Assembly (NCBI GenBank): GCA_015065785.1
Contig: SVPR01000014.1
Location: 1 to 56,969, forward strand
Length of the DNA stretch: 56,969 bases
Direction: 5' to 3'
From: Oscillospiraceae bacterium
GTDB lineage: Bacteria > Bacillota > Clostridia > Oscillospirales > Acutalibacteraceae
Of this stretch, positions 16,064-24,531 are shown piece after piece (positions within the stretch are counted from its first letter, which is position 1; every line of letters starts with the position of its first letter). A program made the position numbers and the translations under genes. The notes under the pieces are model-generated. The model was given only the letters and a program-made list of their open reading frames with translations, had not been told where the DNA came from and ran no database searches.

Positions 16064-17407
16064 ATGAAAAAAAGCAGAAGAAGGACAGTACGAATTGTAT
16101 CTTTTTTGGTTGCTACTATTGTAGCTTTAGTCGCATTAAGTGCAGTCAGTACTGCAAAATATATGAAAACACAAAGACTTTTAAATGCTTCAAGAGAAAG
16201 AGCTTTGACAGAGCTTGGCACACATCTTGATGCAATCAGTCTTAATTTAGATAAATGTCTTTATGCCGGGACCTCGCCTATGATTGCAAATGTTTCTACT
16301 GAGGTGTGGCGTGCATCAACTGCGGCAAAAACAAATTTGTCAGAAATTACCGACGGCGAGGCAGAGCTTTCTGCAATTTATAAGTTTCTCTCTCAGGTAG
16401 GGGAATATACAATGACAATAAACGAAAAAAGTGCCGCAGGTCAGAAGATAACAAAGGCAGAAACAGAAAATCTTCAGAAGCTTTCAGAATATGCAGAAAA
16501 GCTCAGCGGAGAGGTAAATTATTTAATCAGTGAAGAGCAGAACGGCGGACTTGATTTTGAATATGTAAAATCTACACTCGCAGAGGACGGACAGAACACA
16601 AAGCTTTATTTAGGCGAAGAATTGGACGATGCAAAGCAGACTATGACAGATTACCCTACACTTATTTATGACGGACCTTTTTCAGATAATATTGAAACAA
16701 AAAAATCAAAGCTGATAGAAAATTTACCTGAAATTTCAAAGGAAGAGGCACAGAAAAAGGCGGCAATGTTTTTAGATATTGCAGAAACAGATTTATATTT
16801 TTTAAGTGAATGCCAGAGTAATTTAAGCTGTTACAGCTTTTATAATGCAGATGTTACTGTATCGGTAACAAAAAAGGGTGGAATCGTTTCTTATATGCTT
16901 TATTCACGCTTTGCAGATGAAAGCACATTAACCCACGACGAAGCAATTGAAAAGGCAAAGCTTTTTTTAAATCAGAGAGGCTATAAAAATGTAAAAGAAA
17001 GCTATTACGCAGTAATCGACGGCATTATGACAATAAATTTTGCGTTTTATGAAAACGGAATAACCTATTACACAGACTTGATAAAGGTGAGTGTAGCGTT
17101 AGATAATGGTGAAATTACCGCATTTGATTCAACAGGCTATTTAATGAATCACACAAACAGAGAAGAAAACGGAAAATATAAATATACTTTAAAAAGTGCT
17201 GAGAAGCTTCTCAATGCTTCATTGAAGGTAAAATCAAGCAAAAAGGTCTTTATTCCAACCGATTTTGGCACAGAAATTTTCGCTTTCGAATACCATTGTG
17301 TAGCAGCCGATAATCAGGAAATTTTAGTTTATATTGACCCCACAACAGGCACAGAAGCAGAGATTTTAGTGTTGCTTTATATGGATAACGGCGTTCTTAC
17401 AAAATAA
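16064..17407 (+). CDS. ypeB: Spore germination protein YpeB
   Basis: A 447-residue protein with a basic N-terminus, one membrane helix (about 9-30), a helical region with repeated Glu/Lys segments (about 40-170) and C-terminal PepSY-type domains (TLTHDEAIEKAKLFLNQRG; ITAFDSTGYLMNH). YpeB is needed to place or stabilise the cortex-lytic enzyme SleB in spores. ATG at 16064 has AAAGGTG just upstream; the GTG at 16055 lies inside that site. sleB is not next to it here, which is unusual. It is followed by a small lipoprotein gene. Confidence 0.9.
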   Translation: MKKSRRRTVRIVSFLVATIVALVALSAVSTAKYMKTQRLLNASRERALTELGTHLDAISLNLDKCLYAGTSPMIANVSTEVWRASTAAKTNLSEITDGEAELSAIYKFLSQVGEYTMTINEKSAAGQKITKAETENLQKLSEYAEKLSGEVNYLISEEQNGGLDFEYVKSTLAEDGQNTKLYLGEELDDAKQTMTDYPTLIYDGPFSDNIETKKSKLIENLPEISKEEAQKKAAMFLDIAETDLYFLSECQSNLSCYSFYNADVTVSVTKKGGIVSYMLYSRFADESTLTHDEAIEKAKLFLNQRGYKNVKESYYAVIDGIMTINFAFYENGITYYTDLIKVSVALDNGEITAFDSTGYLMNHTNREENGKYKYTLKSAEKLLNASLKVKSSKKVFIPTDFGTEIFAFEYHCVAADNQEILVYIDPTTGTEAEILVLLYMDNGVLTK

Positions 17408-17481
17408 TAGTAATATTTCATTCTGATTGTGGGAAAATAAAACGGGAGTAATATACTCACTCCGGAAAGGATGTGAAAGAA

Positions 17482-17763
17482 ATGAAAAAAATCATCACAC
17501 TCAGTGTTGCAATTTTAGCTATTGCAATGGTAGCAGTTTTATTCTATGGTTGCGGTAATGATGAGGGAGATATGACAACAACCGTACCAACAACTTTAGA
17601 TACAACAGTTGACACTACAATGGATATTGTAACAGTACCTGACCAGAATGACGGTATGGTTTCTGATGTTTCAGGCGAAAACAATGACGGCTTAGTAGGC
17701 GATATTGTTGACGGTGTATCAGAAGGTGTATCTGATATGAATAACGCAGGTAATGGTCAATAA
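17482..17763 (+). CDS. Small secreted lipoprotein of unknown function
   Basis: A 93-residue protein with a type II signal peptide: KK, hydrophobic core ITLSVAILAIAMVAVL and lipobox LFYGC with the acylated cysteine at residue 24. The mature part is acidic and rich in Thr, Asp, Val and Gly, with no Lys/Arg and no recognisable domain. ATG at 17482 is preferred; the GTG at 17473 is too close to the GGAAAGG site. It follows ypeB by 74 bp and may be part of the spore-envelope programme (inference from position only). Confidence 0.75.
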   Translation: MKKIITLSVAILAIAMVAVLFYGCGNDEGDMTTTVPTTLDTTVDTTMDIVTVPDQNDGMVSDVSGENNDGLVGDIVDGVSEGVSDMNNAGNGQ

Positions 17764-17767
17764 AAGA

Positions 17768-17806
17768 AAAAAGACTAAAGAATTTTAAACGATTCTTTAG
17801 TCTTTT
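17768..17806. terminator. Bidirectional terminator overlapping the alkD-like 3' end
   Basis: AAAAGACTAAAGAAT and its complement close an 8-nt loop. It terminates the lipoprotein mRNA (T-rich right arm) and, on the minus strand, the left-hand A run supplies the T tract. The stop codon of the convergent AlkD-like gene lies within the stem. Confidence 0.85.
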
Positions 17807-18480
17807 ACTTTTAATGTTTTTAAATATTCTTTTTGTTCTTTTGTGACTCTGAAGCTTTCAACAGCCTTACTGATAGTTTTGTTGTGCACCCAGGTTGAGA
17901 GCCTTTTATCTTCTAAAAATTTTATTGCAGTATCATATTGCTTTGCGAGGGCAGTTGCAAAATACCACGCAATCATCATATTCACATAATATTCATCTGA
18001 GCGTATTTTTGAAATTTTAGTCATATACTCAATATTGAAGCTATCATCAAGATAATATGTCATATACATTTTGATGGCGAAGCGAATTGTATATGTGTGA
18101 GTAGAATTAAGCCAGATGTCAAGCTGTTCGGGCAAAATATCAAGATGCTTTTTGAAAATTTTAATGCTCATAATGTCGCAGGTAGCCCAATTATCAACAA
18201 AGGGTAAAAATTCGTTTAAAGCATCAATTATGCCGTCATAGGTTTTAATATTTTCTAATAATAATGCGTGAAGATTATATTCTTCTGTATATTTATGCGG
18301 TAAAGAATTTAAAAAAAGTTCTGCTTCTTCAGTGTTTCTTATTTCCTTTTCATATTTTCTTAAAACAGGAATTCTTATTCCTATAAAATCTTCTTTTTTC
18401 AGGGTAGGAATAAGCCTGCTATTAAAATCTTTGTAAGCAATATCCTGAAGTGTGAGTAAATGCTCTCGTATTTTTTTCAT
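17797..18480 (-). CDS. DNA alkylation repair protein, AlkD-like HEAT-repeat glycosylase
   Basis: A 227-residue all-helical protein of the AlkD family, which removes bulky or cationic alkylated bases. The family's active-site pair separated by four residues is seen as W98 and D102 in FVDNWATCDIM, with an Arg in YTIRFAIKMYM and a late Trp in MMIAWYFA. GIRIPVLRKYEKEI is the typical early motif. The ATG at 18480 has GGTGA upstream; the longer frame from 18531 contains the promoter, so the shorter start is used. Confidence 0.88.
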   Translation of the reverse strand: MKKIREHLLTLQDIAYKDFNSRLIPTLKKEDFIGIRIPVLRKYEKEIRNTEEAELFLNSLPHKYTEEYNLHALLLENIKTYDGIIDALNEFLPFVDNWATCDIMSIKIFKKHLDILPEQLDIWLNSTHTYTIRFAIKMYMTYYLDDSFNIEYMTKISKIRSDEYYVNMMIAWYFATALAKQYDTAIKFLEDKRLSTWVHNKTISKAVESFRVTKEQKEYLKTLKVKD

Positions 18481-18495
18481 AAAATCACCATAGTT

Positions 18496-18524
18496 ATAAT
18501 ACCATTTTTTTGTTGCTTTGTAAA
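18496..18524 (-). promoter_or_regulatory. Promoter of the AlkD-like gene
   Basis: TTTACA at 18524-18519, 17-bp spacer, TATTAT at 18501-18496 with TGG before it. It adjoins, back to back, the plus-strand promoter at 18525-18553. Confidence 0.7.
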
Positions 18525-18553
18525 TTGACATTTTAATGTAATTATGTTAGATT
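18525..18553 (+). promoter_or_regulatory. Promoter of the membrane-anchored GDPD gene
   Basis: TTGACA at 18525-18530, 17-bp spacer, TAGATT at 18548-18553, about 30 nt before the chosen ATG. The two divergent -35 boxes touch. Confidence 0.7.
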
Positions 18554-18582
18554 ATTTTATATTAATTTATGGGGATGAAGCT

Positions 18583-19608
18583 ATGAGTAAGAAAAGCAGA
18601 AAGAATAAGAATAAAAGAAACAAAAAAGGCTTGAAAAGACTCATTAAAGCGTTGTCAACAATAATTGCTTTATTGTTAGCTGTGGTTTTTGGTGCAGCTG
18701 TTCTGTGCTACTCTTCAAGTGGCGAAAAGCCAGCAAAAGAGCAAATGACAAACCCATTTATAACAACAGACAAGGCTCTCGTTTCTGCTCACCGTTCAGG
18801 TGCAGATATTGCTCCTGAAAACACAATGATGGCATTCGAGTATTGTGTTGAAAATAAAGATTTTAATGTTGATACATTTGAATTTGATTTACATATAACA
18901 AAAGATAATAAGCTCATTCTTCTTCACGATGACACCTTAGACAGAACTACAAATGCAGTAGAAGAATTCGGTGTAAAAAATGTAAAGCCGAGCACAAAAA
19001 CCTATGAAGAATTAAGCGTTCTTAATTTTGGCGAGAATTTCAAATCACCTGACGGTGAATATCCATATAAAAATTTAAGAGGCGAAGAAATCCCCCAAAA
19101 TCTTAAGGTTGTGCTTTTAGAGGATGTTCTCAATTATCTTGAAAGCAATGGCGATTTTACTTATATAATTGAAATTAAAGATAAAGGCGAAAACGGATTT
19201 AAAGCGGCAGATGAGCTTTATAGAATTTTAAAAGAAAAGAATTTATTGGAAAAGGTTGTTTTCGGTACATTTAATGGTGATGTTACAAAATATGTAGATG
19301 AAAATTATCCTGATATGCTTCGTTCATCATCAATTGTTGAGGTTGTAGCTTTCTATTTAGCGGCGGCATATTCTATTGACTTGAATGAGGATTTTTATAA
19401 ATTCAGTGCGTTGCAGATTCCGACAAATCAATATGGCGTTTTAATGCTCGGAACAGAGCGTGTTATAAATTACGCACACAGACACAACATTGCTGTGCAA
19501 TACTGGACAATTAACGAAGAGGATGAAATAAAAAGACTTAACGAAATTGGTGCAGACTGCATTATGTCAGATGTTCCCGATTTAGCTTATGATGTAATTA
19601 ACAACTGA
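18583..19608 (+). CDS. Membrane-anchored glycerophosphodiester phosphodiesterase
   Basis: Hydrolyses glycerophosphodiesters to glycerol 3-phosphate. A very basic N-terminus (KKSRKNKNKRNKKG) and one membrane helix (about 22-45) place the catalytic domain outside. Catalytic motifs are SAHRSGADIAPENT (His and Glu), FEFDLHITKD and LLHDDTLDRTT. At 341 residues, it ends with IGADCIMSDVPD, which is typical. ATG at 18583 has GGGGATG upstream; the longer frame from 18544 overlaps the promoter. A second, cytosolic GDPD is encoded at 39323-40159. Confidence 0.93.
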   Translation: MSKKSRKNKNKRNKKGLKRLIKALSTIIALLLAVVFGAAVLCYSSSGEKPAKEQMTNPFITTDKALVSAHRSGADIAPENTMMAFEYCVENKDFNVDTFEFDLHITKDNKLILLHDDTLDRTTNAVEEFGVKNVKPSTKTYEELSVLNFGENFKSPDGEYPYKNLRGEEIPQNLKVVLLEDVLNYLESNGDFTYIIEIKDKGENGFKAADELYRILKEKNLLEKVVFGTFNGDVTKYVDENYPDMLRSSSIVEVVAFYLAAAYSIDLNEDFYKFSALQIPTNQYGVLMLGTERVINYAHRHNIAVQYWTINEEDEIKRLNEIGADCIMSDVPDLAYDVINN

Positions 19609-19611
19609 TTT

Positions 19612-19639
19612 ATTGGGTGATGGTATTCCATCACCCAAT
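19612..19639 (+). terminator. Hairpin after the GDPD gene
   Basis: ATTGGGTGATGG and its exact complement close a TATT loop, 3 nt after the stop. No strong T run follows, and the MATE gene starts 21 nt later, so it may only partly terminate. Confidence 0.6.
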
Positions 19640-19660
19640 ATTTAAGGAAAAGGAGTTTTT

Positions 19661-21034
19661 ATGGTTAAAGATATGACAAAAGGCAATCCTATGAAGATAA
19701 TCATAAGGTTTTGCCTACCGTTGATGATGGGTAATTTATTCCAACAGTTTTATAATATGGCAGACACCATTATAGTTGGTAAATTTGTTGGTAAAACTGC
19801 ACTTTCTGCAGTTGGTTCTGTTGGTCCTTTGAACTTTCTCGTTATAGGCTCTATACTCGGTCTTTGCACAGGCTTTGCAATTCCAATTGCACAAAGCTTT
19901 GGCGCACAGGATTTTAAAAAATTAAGAAAAATTACTGCTAATATTATTTATACAAGTATAGCAATGGGTGTATTGCTTACAATAGCGGTTGTAGTATTTA
20001 CAAAGCCACTTTTAAGGGTTTTAAATACACCGGATGATATATTCCGTGATGCATATAATTATATAGTTATAATTTTTATTGGTATTGGTGCAACAATGCT
20101 TTATAACATTGTTTCGAGTATTATCCGTTCATTAGGCGACAGTAAAACACCACTTTATTTCTTGATTTTTTCATCATTTTTAAATATCGGTTTAGATTTG
20201 CTTTTAATTATTGCATTTAAAATGGGAGTAAGAGGTGCCGCTATTGCTACAGTAATCTCTCAACTTGTTTCTGGTATTCTCTGCCTTGTATTTGTAATTA
20301 AAAATTACCCTATGCTTCACTTTCAGGAGGGTGACAGAAAGGTTGATTTTAAATGCATAAAAGAGCTTGTTGGTAATGGTGTGCCAATGGCTCTTCAATG
20401 CTCAATTACTGCAGTTGGCTCTGTAATGCTTCAGTCTTGTGTTAATACATTAGGCTCTAACGCTATTGCCGCAATGACAATCGGCGGTAAAACTCAGCTT
20501 ATGATAGTTTTACCATCTGAAACAATAGGTATTACTATGGCAACATATTGCGGTCAGAATTTAGGTGCTAAAAAATATGACCGAATTAAAAAAGGCGTTC
20601 TTAATGGTACAATTTTAGGAATCGCATATTCTTTTGTGGCATTCTTTATTGCAAGATATTTAGGCTCATATATAGGACTTTTATTTATAGATGGAAGCGA
20701 AACCGCAGTTTTAGCTCTTTCACAAAGATTTTTAGACACTTGCTCGTGGTTTTACCCTGTACTTACATTTATATTCATTTACAGAAATTCACTTCAGGGT
20801 TTGGGTTACGGTACAACCGCTATGTTTGCAGGCTTCTTTGAGCTTGCAGCCCGTGGTGGCGTAGGCTTCGGCTTTGTGTTGAAATATGGATTTGCGGCGG
20901 CGTGCTTTGCAAACCCTGTTGCCTGGTTTGCGGCAGATTTCTTGCTCGTTCCTGCATATTTTATAGTTATGAAAAAATTAAAAAGGCAGTTCGGGCAAAT
21001 AGAGCAGGTTGAAGCGGGTGCAAAAAATGATTGA
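19661..21034 (+). CDS. MATE-family efflux transporter
   Basis: About 12 membrane helices in 457 residues. Family features include KGNPMKIIIRFCLPLMMGNL at the start, FYNMADTIIVGKFVG in helix 1-2 and IIRSLGDSKTPLYF; the second half repeats the pattern (YCGQNLGAKKYDRIKKG). MATE proteins export drugs or metabolites using Na+ or H+ gradients. AAAAGGAG lies upstream of the ATG. It overlaps the inositol monophosphatase gene by 8 bp, so the two are cotranscribed. The substrate is unknown. Confidence 0.93.
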   Translation: MVKDMTKGNPMKIIIRFCLPLMMGNLFQQFYNMADTIIVGKFVGKTALSAVGSVGPLNFLVIGSILGLCTGFAIPIAQSFGAQDFKKLRKITANIIYTSIAMGVLLTIAVVVFTKPLLRVLNTPDDIFRDAYNYIVIIFIGIGATMLYNIVSSIIRSLGDSKTPLYFLIFSSFLNIGLDLLLIIAFKMGVRGAAIATVISQLVSGILCLVFVIKNYPMLHFQEGDRKVDFKCIKELVGNGVPMALQCSITAVGSVMLQSCVNTLGSNAIAAMTIGGKTQLMIVLPSETIGITMATYCGQNLGAKKYDRIKKGVLNGTILGIAYSFVAFFIARYLGSYIGLLFIDGSETAVLALSQRFLDTCSWFYPVLTFIFIYRNSLQGLGYGTTAMFAGFFELAARGGVGFGFVLKYGFAAACFANPVAWFAADFLLVPAYFIVMKKLKRQFGQIEQVEAGAKND

Positions 21035-21827
21035 TTATAAAAAAATAGAAGACTGCATAAAAAAAGCAGGGCAAATGGTTTTAAATGCAAATATGGAAAA
21101 TGCTTCTGTTGAAAAGAAAACAGGTGACGCTAACTTTTGCACAGAATATGACATTAAAGTTCAGAAGTTTTTAATTGATGAGCTTTCAAAAATTTTACCC
21201 GAAGCATCATTTTTTGGCGAAGAAGATACGAGCAATAATATAAAAGATATGAATAAAGAATATATTTTTTATATTGACCCGATAGATGGTACAACAAATT
21301 TTATGTTTAATTATTACCATAGTTCCGTTTCTGTCGGACTCGCTAAAAATGGTGAAATGATTGCAGGTTTTGTTTATAATCCGTTTGTAGATAAGCTTTA
21401 TAAAGCAATTAAAAATGAAGGCGCTTTTCTTAACGACAAAAAATTAGGAATTAAAGATTTATCAGTAGAGGAAGGCATTGTTGCATTCGGTTGTGCAAGA
21501 TACAATGAATGTGATGTAAATATATTATTTGAAACTGTAAAAGATTTATTTTTAAAAAGCCTTTCAATAAGAAGTGGCGGTTCTGCCGCAATTGATATTT
21601 CAAGAGTTGCCGAGGGCAGTAATGTTATTTATTTAGAATACAGATTACAGCCTTACGATTTTGCCGCAGCTTCTGTAATAATAGAAGAAGCAGGCGGAAT
21701 TATAACAAGAGTCGGCGGTGGCAAAATATCTCTAACAGAACCTTGCTCAATTTTAGCGGGTACTAAAAAGGCACACGCAGAAGTAATGAAAATTGCAAAA
21801 GAAAAAGGGTATAATTCAGAATTTTAA
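21027..21827 (+). CDS. Inositol monophosphatase family protein
   Basis: A Mg2+-dependent phosphatase of 266 residues. Metal-binding motifs are FFGEEDTSN, YIDPIDGTTNFMF and the C-terminal YDFAAASVIIEEAGG (the WDxAAG equivalent with Tyr for Trp). Substrates in the family include inositol phosphates, PAP and sugar phosphates; which applies is unknown. The ATG at 21027 overlaps the MATE stop region (AATGATTGA) and is preferred over the TTG at 21009. Confidence 0.92.
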   Translation: MIDYKKIEDCIKKAGQMVLNANMENASVEKKTGDANFCTEYDIKVQKFLIDELSKILPEASFFGEEDTSNNIKDMNKEYIFYIDPIDGTTNFMFNYYHSSVSVGLAKNGEMIAGFVYNPFVDKLYKAIKNEGAFLNDKKLGIKDLSVEEGIVAFGCARYNECDVNILFETVKDLFLKSLSIRSGGSAAIDISRVAEGSNVIYLEYRLQPYDFAAASVIIEEAGGIITRVGGGKISLTEPCSILAGTKKAHAEVMKIAKEKGYNSEF

Positions 21828-21867
21828 ATTATTGTTTTAGTTGCCTGAAAAAAGGAGAAGATTTTAA

Positions 21868-22290
21868 ATGGATGCAAATTCATTAAATAGATTTATAGAA
21901 GCCCAGGTGCGTATGTATGAAACTGCGCTCACAGAAATAAAAAATGGAATGAAAGTATCGCATTGGATATGGTTCATTTTTCCTCAATTACGTGGACTTG
22001 GCAGAAGTGATACGGCATATACTTATGGCATTAACGGTATTGAAGAAGCAAAAGAATATCTTGCACATCCAGTACTTTCTGCAAGACTTACAGAAATAAG
22101 CGAAACCTTGCTCGTACACAAAAACGAAGATATTGAATATATAATGGGCGGGATTGATGCTATGAAGCTTCGTTCTTCAATGACCTTGTTTGCACTTGTG
22201 AGTGAAGAAAATTCGGTGTTTCATCAGGTGTTGGATTGTTTCTATAATGGTGAGATGGATGAAAACACAATAAAACTTATAAAGAAATAA
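21868..22290 (+). CDS. DUF1810 family protein
   Basis: A 140-residue cytosolic protein with the DUF1810 hallmarks RFIEAQ, MKVSHWIWFIFPQLRGLG and the LFALVSEENSVFHQVLDCFYNG ending split by its helix. The family is widespread and of uncertain function. AAAAAGGAG precedes the ATG. It follows the inositol monophosphatase by 40 bp and ends the plus-strand run at a strong terminator. Confidence 0.88.
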   Translation: MDANSLNRFIEAQVRMYETALTEIKNGMKVSHWIWFIFPQLRGLGRSDTAYTYGINGIEEAKEYLAHPVLSARLTEISETLLVHKNEDIEYIMGGIDAMKLRSSMTLFALVSEENSVFHQVLDCFYNGEMDENTIKLIKK

Positions 22291-22293
22291 TAA

Positions 22294-22326
22294 AACAGCG
22301 ACAGAGATACTGTCGCTGTTTTTTTC
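22294..22326 (+). terminator. Strong intrinsic terminator after the DUF1810 gene
   Basis: AACAGCGACAG and its perfect complement close an AGATA loop and are followed by TTTTTTC. Confidence 0.92.
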
Positions 22327-22347
22327 ATATTATTTAGCATTGTTTAA

Positions 22348-22560
22348 TTATTTTAATGCGCCCCATTTAGTGTAATCTTTGCAATTGAATCCGTCGCAGG
22401 CAACGGGACCTGGAAGAGAATCACCATGACCCATATAACATTTTCCTCTGACACTTGGATCCGATGTTTCTACGCTACTACCGAATTTTTCTGTTCGAGG
22501 ACCACCCCAATTGGAACAAGTAGCACAAGCTTTTGTAGTATTAGTGAAAGTTTTTGACAT
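22348..22560 (-). CDS. Small Cys-rich protein in the XRE-linked operon
   Basis: A 70-residue protein I do not recognise. It has five cysteines: a CATC pair (residues 12 and 15) followed by Asn-Trp-Gly-Gly, then single cysteines in GKCYMGHG, VACDG and FNCKD. The spacing suggests a small metal-binding or disulfide-stabilised fold. No signal peptide. It is the last gene of a three-gene operon (gaps of 12 and 21 bp) facing an XRE regulator. An AAAGGAG-type site precedes the ATG. Confidence 0.7.
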   Translation of the reverse strand: MSKTFTNTTKACATCSNWGGPRTEKFGSSVETSDPSVRGKCYMGHGDSLPGPVACDGFNCKDYTKWGALK

Positions 22561-22581
22561 AATGTATTTCTCCTTTATTTT

Positions 22582-22764
22582 TTATTTTATAAGTTTTTCA
22601 CACTTTGCAACAGTTCTAAACTCACCGGCATATTGCTGTTGGAAAGTAAACATTGCCTGTTGATGAGAATCTGCTTCAATTAAAGCAACACCCATTTGAC
22701 CGCCAGACATATCTTTTGGATAATAAACAATTTTCCAAGTTTCAGATGGTCCATAGTAATTCAT
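22582..22764 (-). CDS. Small protein of unknown function in the XRE-linked operon
   Basis: A 60-residue protein with alternating strand-like segments (WKIVYYPKD, GVALIEADSHQQAMFTFQQQ) and one cysteine near the end. No known domain recognised. The ATG at 22764 has AAGGAG 8 nt upstream; the GTG at 22773 lies too close. It is 12 bp after the 374-residue gene and 21 bp before the Cys-rich gene, so the three are one transcript. Confidence 0.65.
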   Translation of the reverse strand: MNYYGPSETWKIVYYPKDMSGGQMGVALIEADSHQQAMFTFQQQYAGEFRTVAKCEKLIK

Positions 22765-22776
22765 AAAGCACACTCC

Positions 22777-23901
22777 TTAATCTTTATCTATCATGGGATA
22801 TTCTGTCTTTGCATAATGGAAAAGCATATTTGTAATACTGATTGCAGTTGTTGCTTCGTCTTTGTACAATTTAGATACTTCTTTCCAAGCTATATTACAC
22901 ATACAGTCGATAAAATGATTGTCTTCAGGAGAGTTTTCATCAAGCTCTATTTTAAAAAGTCCTTTTAAAATACTGCAACCTTTTATTTCTTTAATTGTTT
23001 TTTCGATATATTCTTCTTTATCAAACGGATGGTTTTTCAACAAGTTTTCATAATGTGGTGAGGTAACAATTATATCGCGGCATTCTTCATCAGAGATAGA
23101 TGAATAATTAATTCTATCATTTTCATACTTTTCAAAGTGTATTGCCCTAAGGCCAAGTGATGTAAAATAAGCTAAACGCCCCTCATACGTATTAGCTTTT
23201 GATATTACTTTGTAGCGTAAAAAATACTTTGTGAAAAATCCTGTTATGGTAGGATTTCCATCATAAAAACGATTTAAAAGGAGATCTTGCATTATAAGAT
23301 TATAAATAGTCTCAGGAATATGTTTTTCCAGGTTTTTATATATTCTTTTTATACCATCTTCCAGAAATTTTTTATCATCATATTCTGCAATAACAATAAG
23401 AATATTATCGAGTTCTGCTTCAATAATATCAACAAATTCTTTATAACAAATATCTAATATTTCTTCTTTTGTGCTTCCATAACTCTTTTTTTGCTCAAGT
23501 TCATTGTTGATATCTTGCAATTTTTGTATTGTTTTCTGATGAATCTTTTTTTCATGAATTAAATAATATTTTAAATTATCGGCATCTCTGTAGGTGTATA
23601 TTTTTTCTTTGAATTTTGTTGATGTTTCGTAATGTTTTGATACATCATAAAAATATTTATCCAAAATAGTTAATAGTTTTGCATCATCGCAACTTTCTTT
23701 TAAATGAAATTCAATATATTTTTTTATTTTATCAAAACTTATGGGGGAAATAGAAAATAGCAATCCATAAGTTATTTCATAATACTTTTTTGAAGTAGCA
23801 TCTGGTAAAGGGTCGTACCCGGTTTGAACGTTATCTACTGTAGTTTGAACAGATTCAGCTACCTTGTTCAGGGTGAAACGGAATTTTTCAGTAAGAGCCA
23901 T
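22777..23901 (-). CDS. Uncharacterised helix-rich protein, XRE-regulated
   Basis: A 374-residue protein with no family I can name. It is predicted mostly helical and rich in Lys, Glu, Tyr and Ile, with a likely coiled coil at about 115-140 (HEKKIHQKTIQKLQDINNEL) and no membrane segment or signal peptide. The ATG at 23901 has AAAGGATG upstream; the longer frame from 23982 runs into the promoter. It is the first gene of a three-gene operon whose promoter carries repeats expected to bind the divergently encoded XRE protein. Defence, stress or toxin-antitoxin roles are possible but unproved. Confidence 0.75.
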   Translation of the reverse strand: MALTEKFRFTLNKVAESVQTTVDNVQTGYDPLPDATSKKYYEITYGLLFSISPISFDKIKKYIEFHLKESCDDAKLLTILDKYFYDVSKHYETSTKFKEKIYTYRDADNLKYYLIHEKKIHQKTIQKLQDINNELEQKKSYGSTKEEILDICYKEFVDIIEAELDNILIVIAEYDDKKFLEDGIKRIYKNLEKHIPETIYNLIMQDLLLNRFYDGNPTITGFFTKYFLRYKVISKANTYEGRLAYFTSLGLRAIHFEKYENDRINYSSISDEECRDIIVTSPHYENLLKNHPFDKEEYIEKTIKEIKGCSILKGLFKIELDENSPEDNHFIDCMCNIAWKEVSKLYKDEATTAISITNMLFHYAKTEYPMIDKD

Positions 23902-23980
23902 AAATAAACATCCTTTCAGAATTTGACTGTAATCGGTTAAGCGAAATGTCAGTGAATATTTGTAAATTCTCACCAAATCC

Positions 23981-24009
23981 ATAATAACATTATAAAACTA
24001 ATTTGTCAA
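23981..24009 (-). promoter_or_regulatory. Promoter of the XRE-linked three-gene operon
   Basis: TTGACA at 24009-24004, 17-bp spacer, TATTAT at 23986-23981. The first operator repeat (23990-24002) lies inside the spacer. Confidence 0.75.
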
Positions 24010-24066
24010 CCTTATAAGACTAATATTTCAATATTATTTGTGCTAACATATTCTTATAAGACTAAT
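23990..24066. promoter_or_regulatory. Three phased operator repeats between the XRE gene and its target operon
   Basis: The 13-bp motif TTATAARACTAAT occurs at 23990-24002, 24012-24024 and 24054-24066, all in the same orientation. Start-to-start distances of 22 and 42 bp put them on about the same helical face. The first sits between -35 and -10 of the minus-strand promoter, the second just upstream of its -35, and the third next to the XRE ribosome site. The arrangement fits repression of the operon and autoregulation of XRE. Confidence 0.75.
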
Positions 24067-24079
24067 TCGGAGGCACTTT

Positions 24080-24373
24080 ATGGATATTAGTAAAAGATTA
24101 ATTGATTTGAGAAAAAAGTGTGGTTACACACAAAATGGTTTGGCAGAAAGAGCTGGTGTATCACAAACTCATCTGCGTCGTGTTGAATTAGGACAAGCTG
24201 ATATTACTGTAGGTCATTTACAACTTCTATGTGATGCTATGAGTATCTCTCTGAAGGAGTTTTTTGAAGAAGATACTAATACTGATGAAATTTCTGTTGT
24301 ATTTTCAAAACTTTCACCTAAACAGCAGAAACTCTTACTTGCATTTCTTGAAGATTTAGGGAATAAAAACTGA
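24080..24373 (+). CDS. XRE-family transcriptional regulator
   Basis: A 97-residue protein with a Cro/C1-type helix-turn-helix at about 5-60: LRKKCGYTQNGLAERAGVSQ followed by LRRVELGQADITVGHLQLLC. A short helical C-terminus (LSPKQQKLLLAFLEDL) could dimerise. CGGAGG lies 8 nt upstream of the ATG. It is divergent from the three-gene operon and the likely binder of the three TTATAARACTAAT repeats. Confidence 0.88.
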   Translation: MDISKRLIDLRKKCGYTQNGLAERAGVSQTHLRRVELGQADITVGHLQLLCDAMSISLKEFFEEDTNTDEISVVFSKLSPKQQKLLLAFLEDLGNKN

Positions 24374-24377
24374 TATA

Positions 24378-24419
24378 AAAACAGGATGTGAAAATTGATT
24401 GGTTTTTACATCCTGTTTT
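24378..24419 (+). terminator. Terminator after the XRE gene
   Basis: AAAACAGGATGT, extended by AAAA, pairs with the complementary arm ending ACATCCTGTTTT around a short loop. Confidence 0.8.
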
Positions 24420-24531
24420 GAATTTTCAAATTTACAAACATTGTCAAAAAAAACAATAAATAATTTCACTCATTCAGAAAATAATATGATTACAAACGCA
24501 AATCAATATTTCTAAAAGGAGTGAAAAGAAA

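Noticed and set aside
24425-24531. Sigma-G promoter for the SASP gene
   Set aside because: Expected on biological grounds, but I could not find a convincing -35/-10 pair by eye, so none is annotated.
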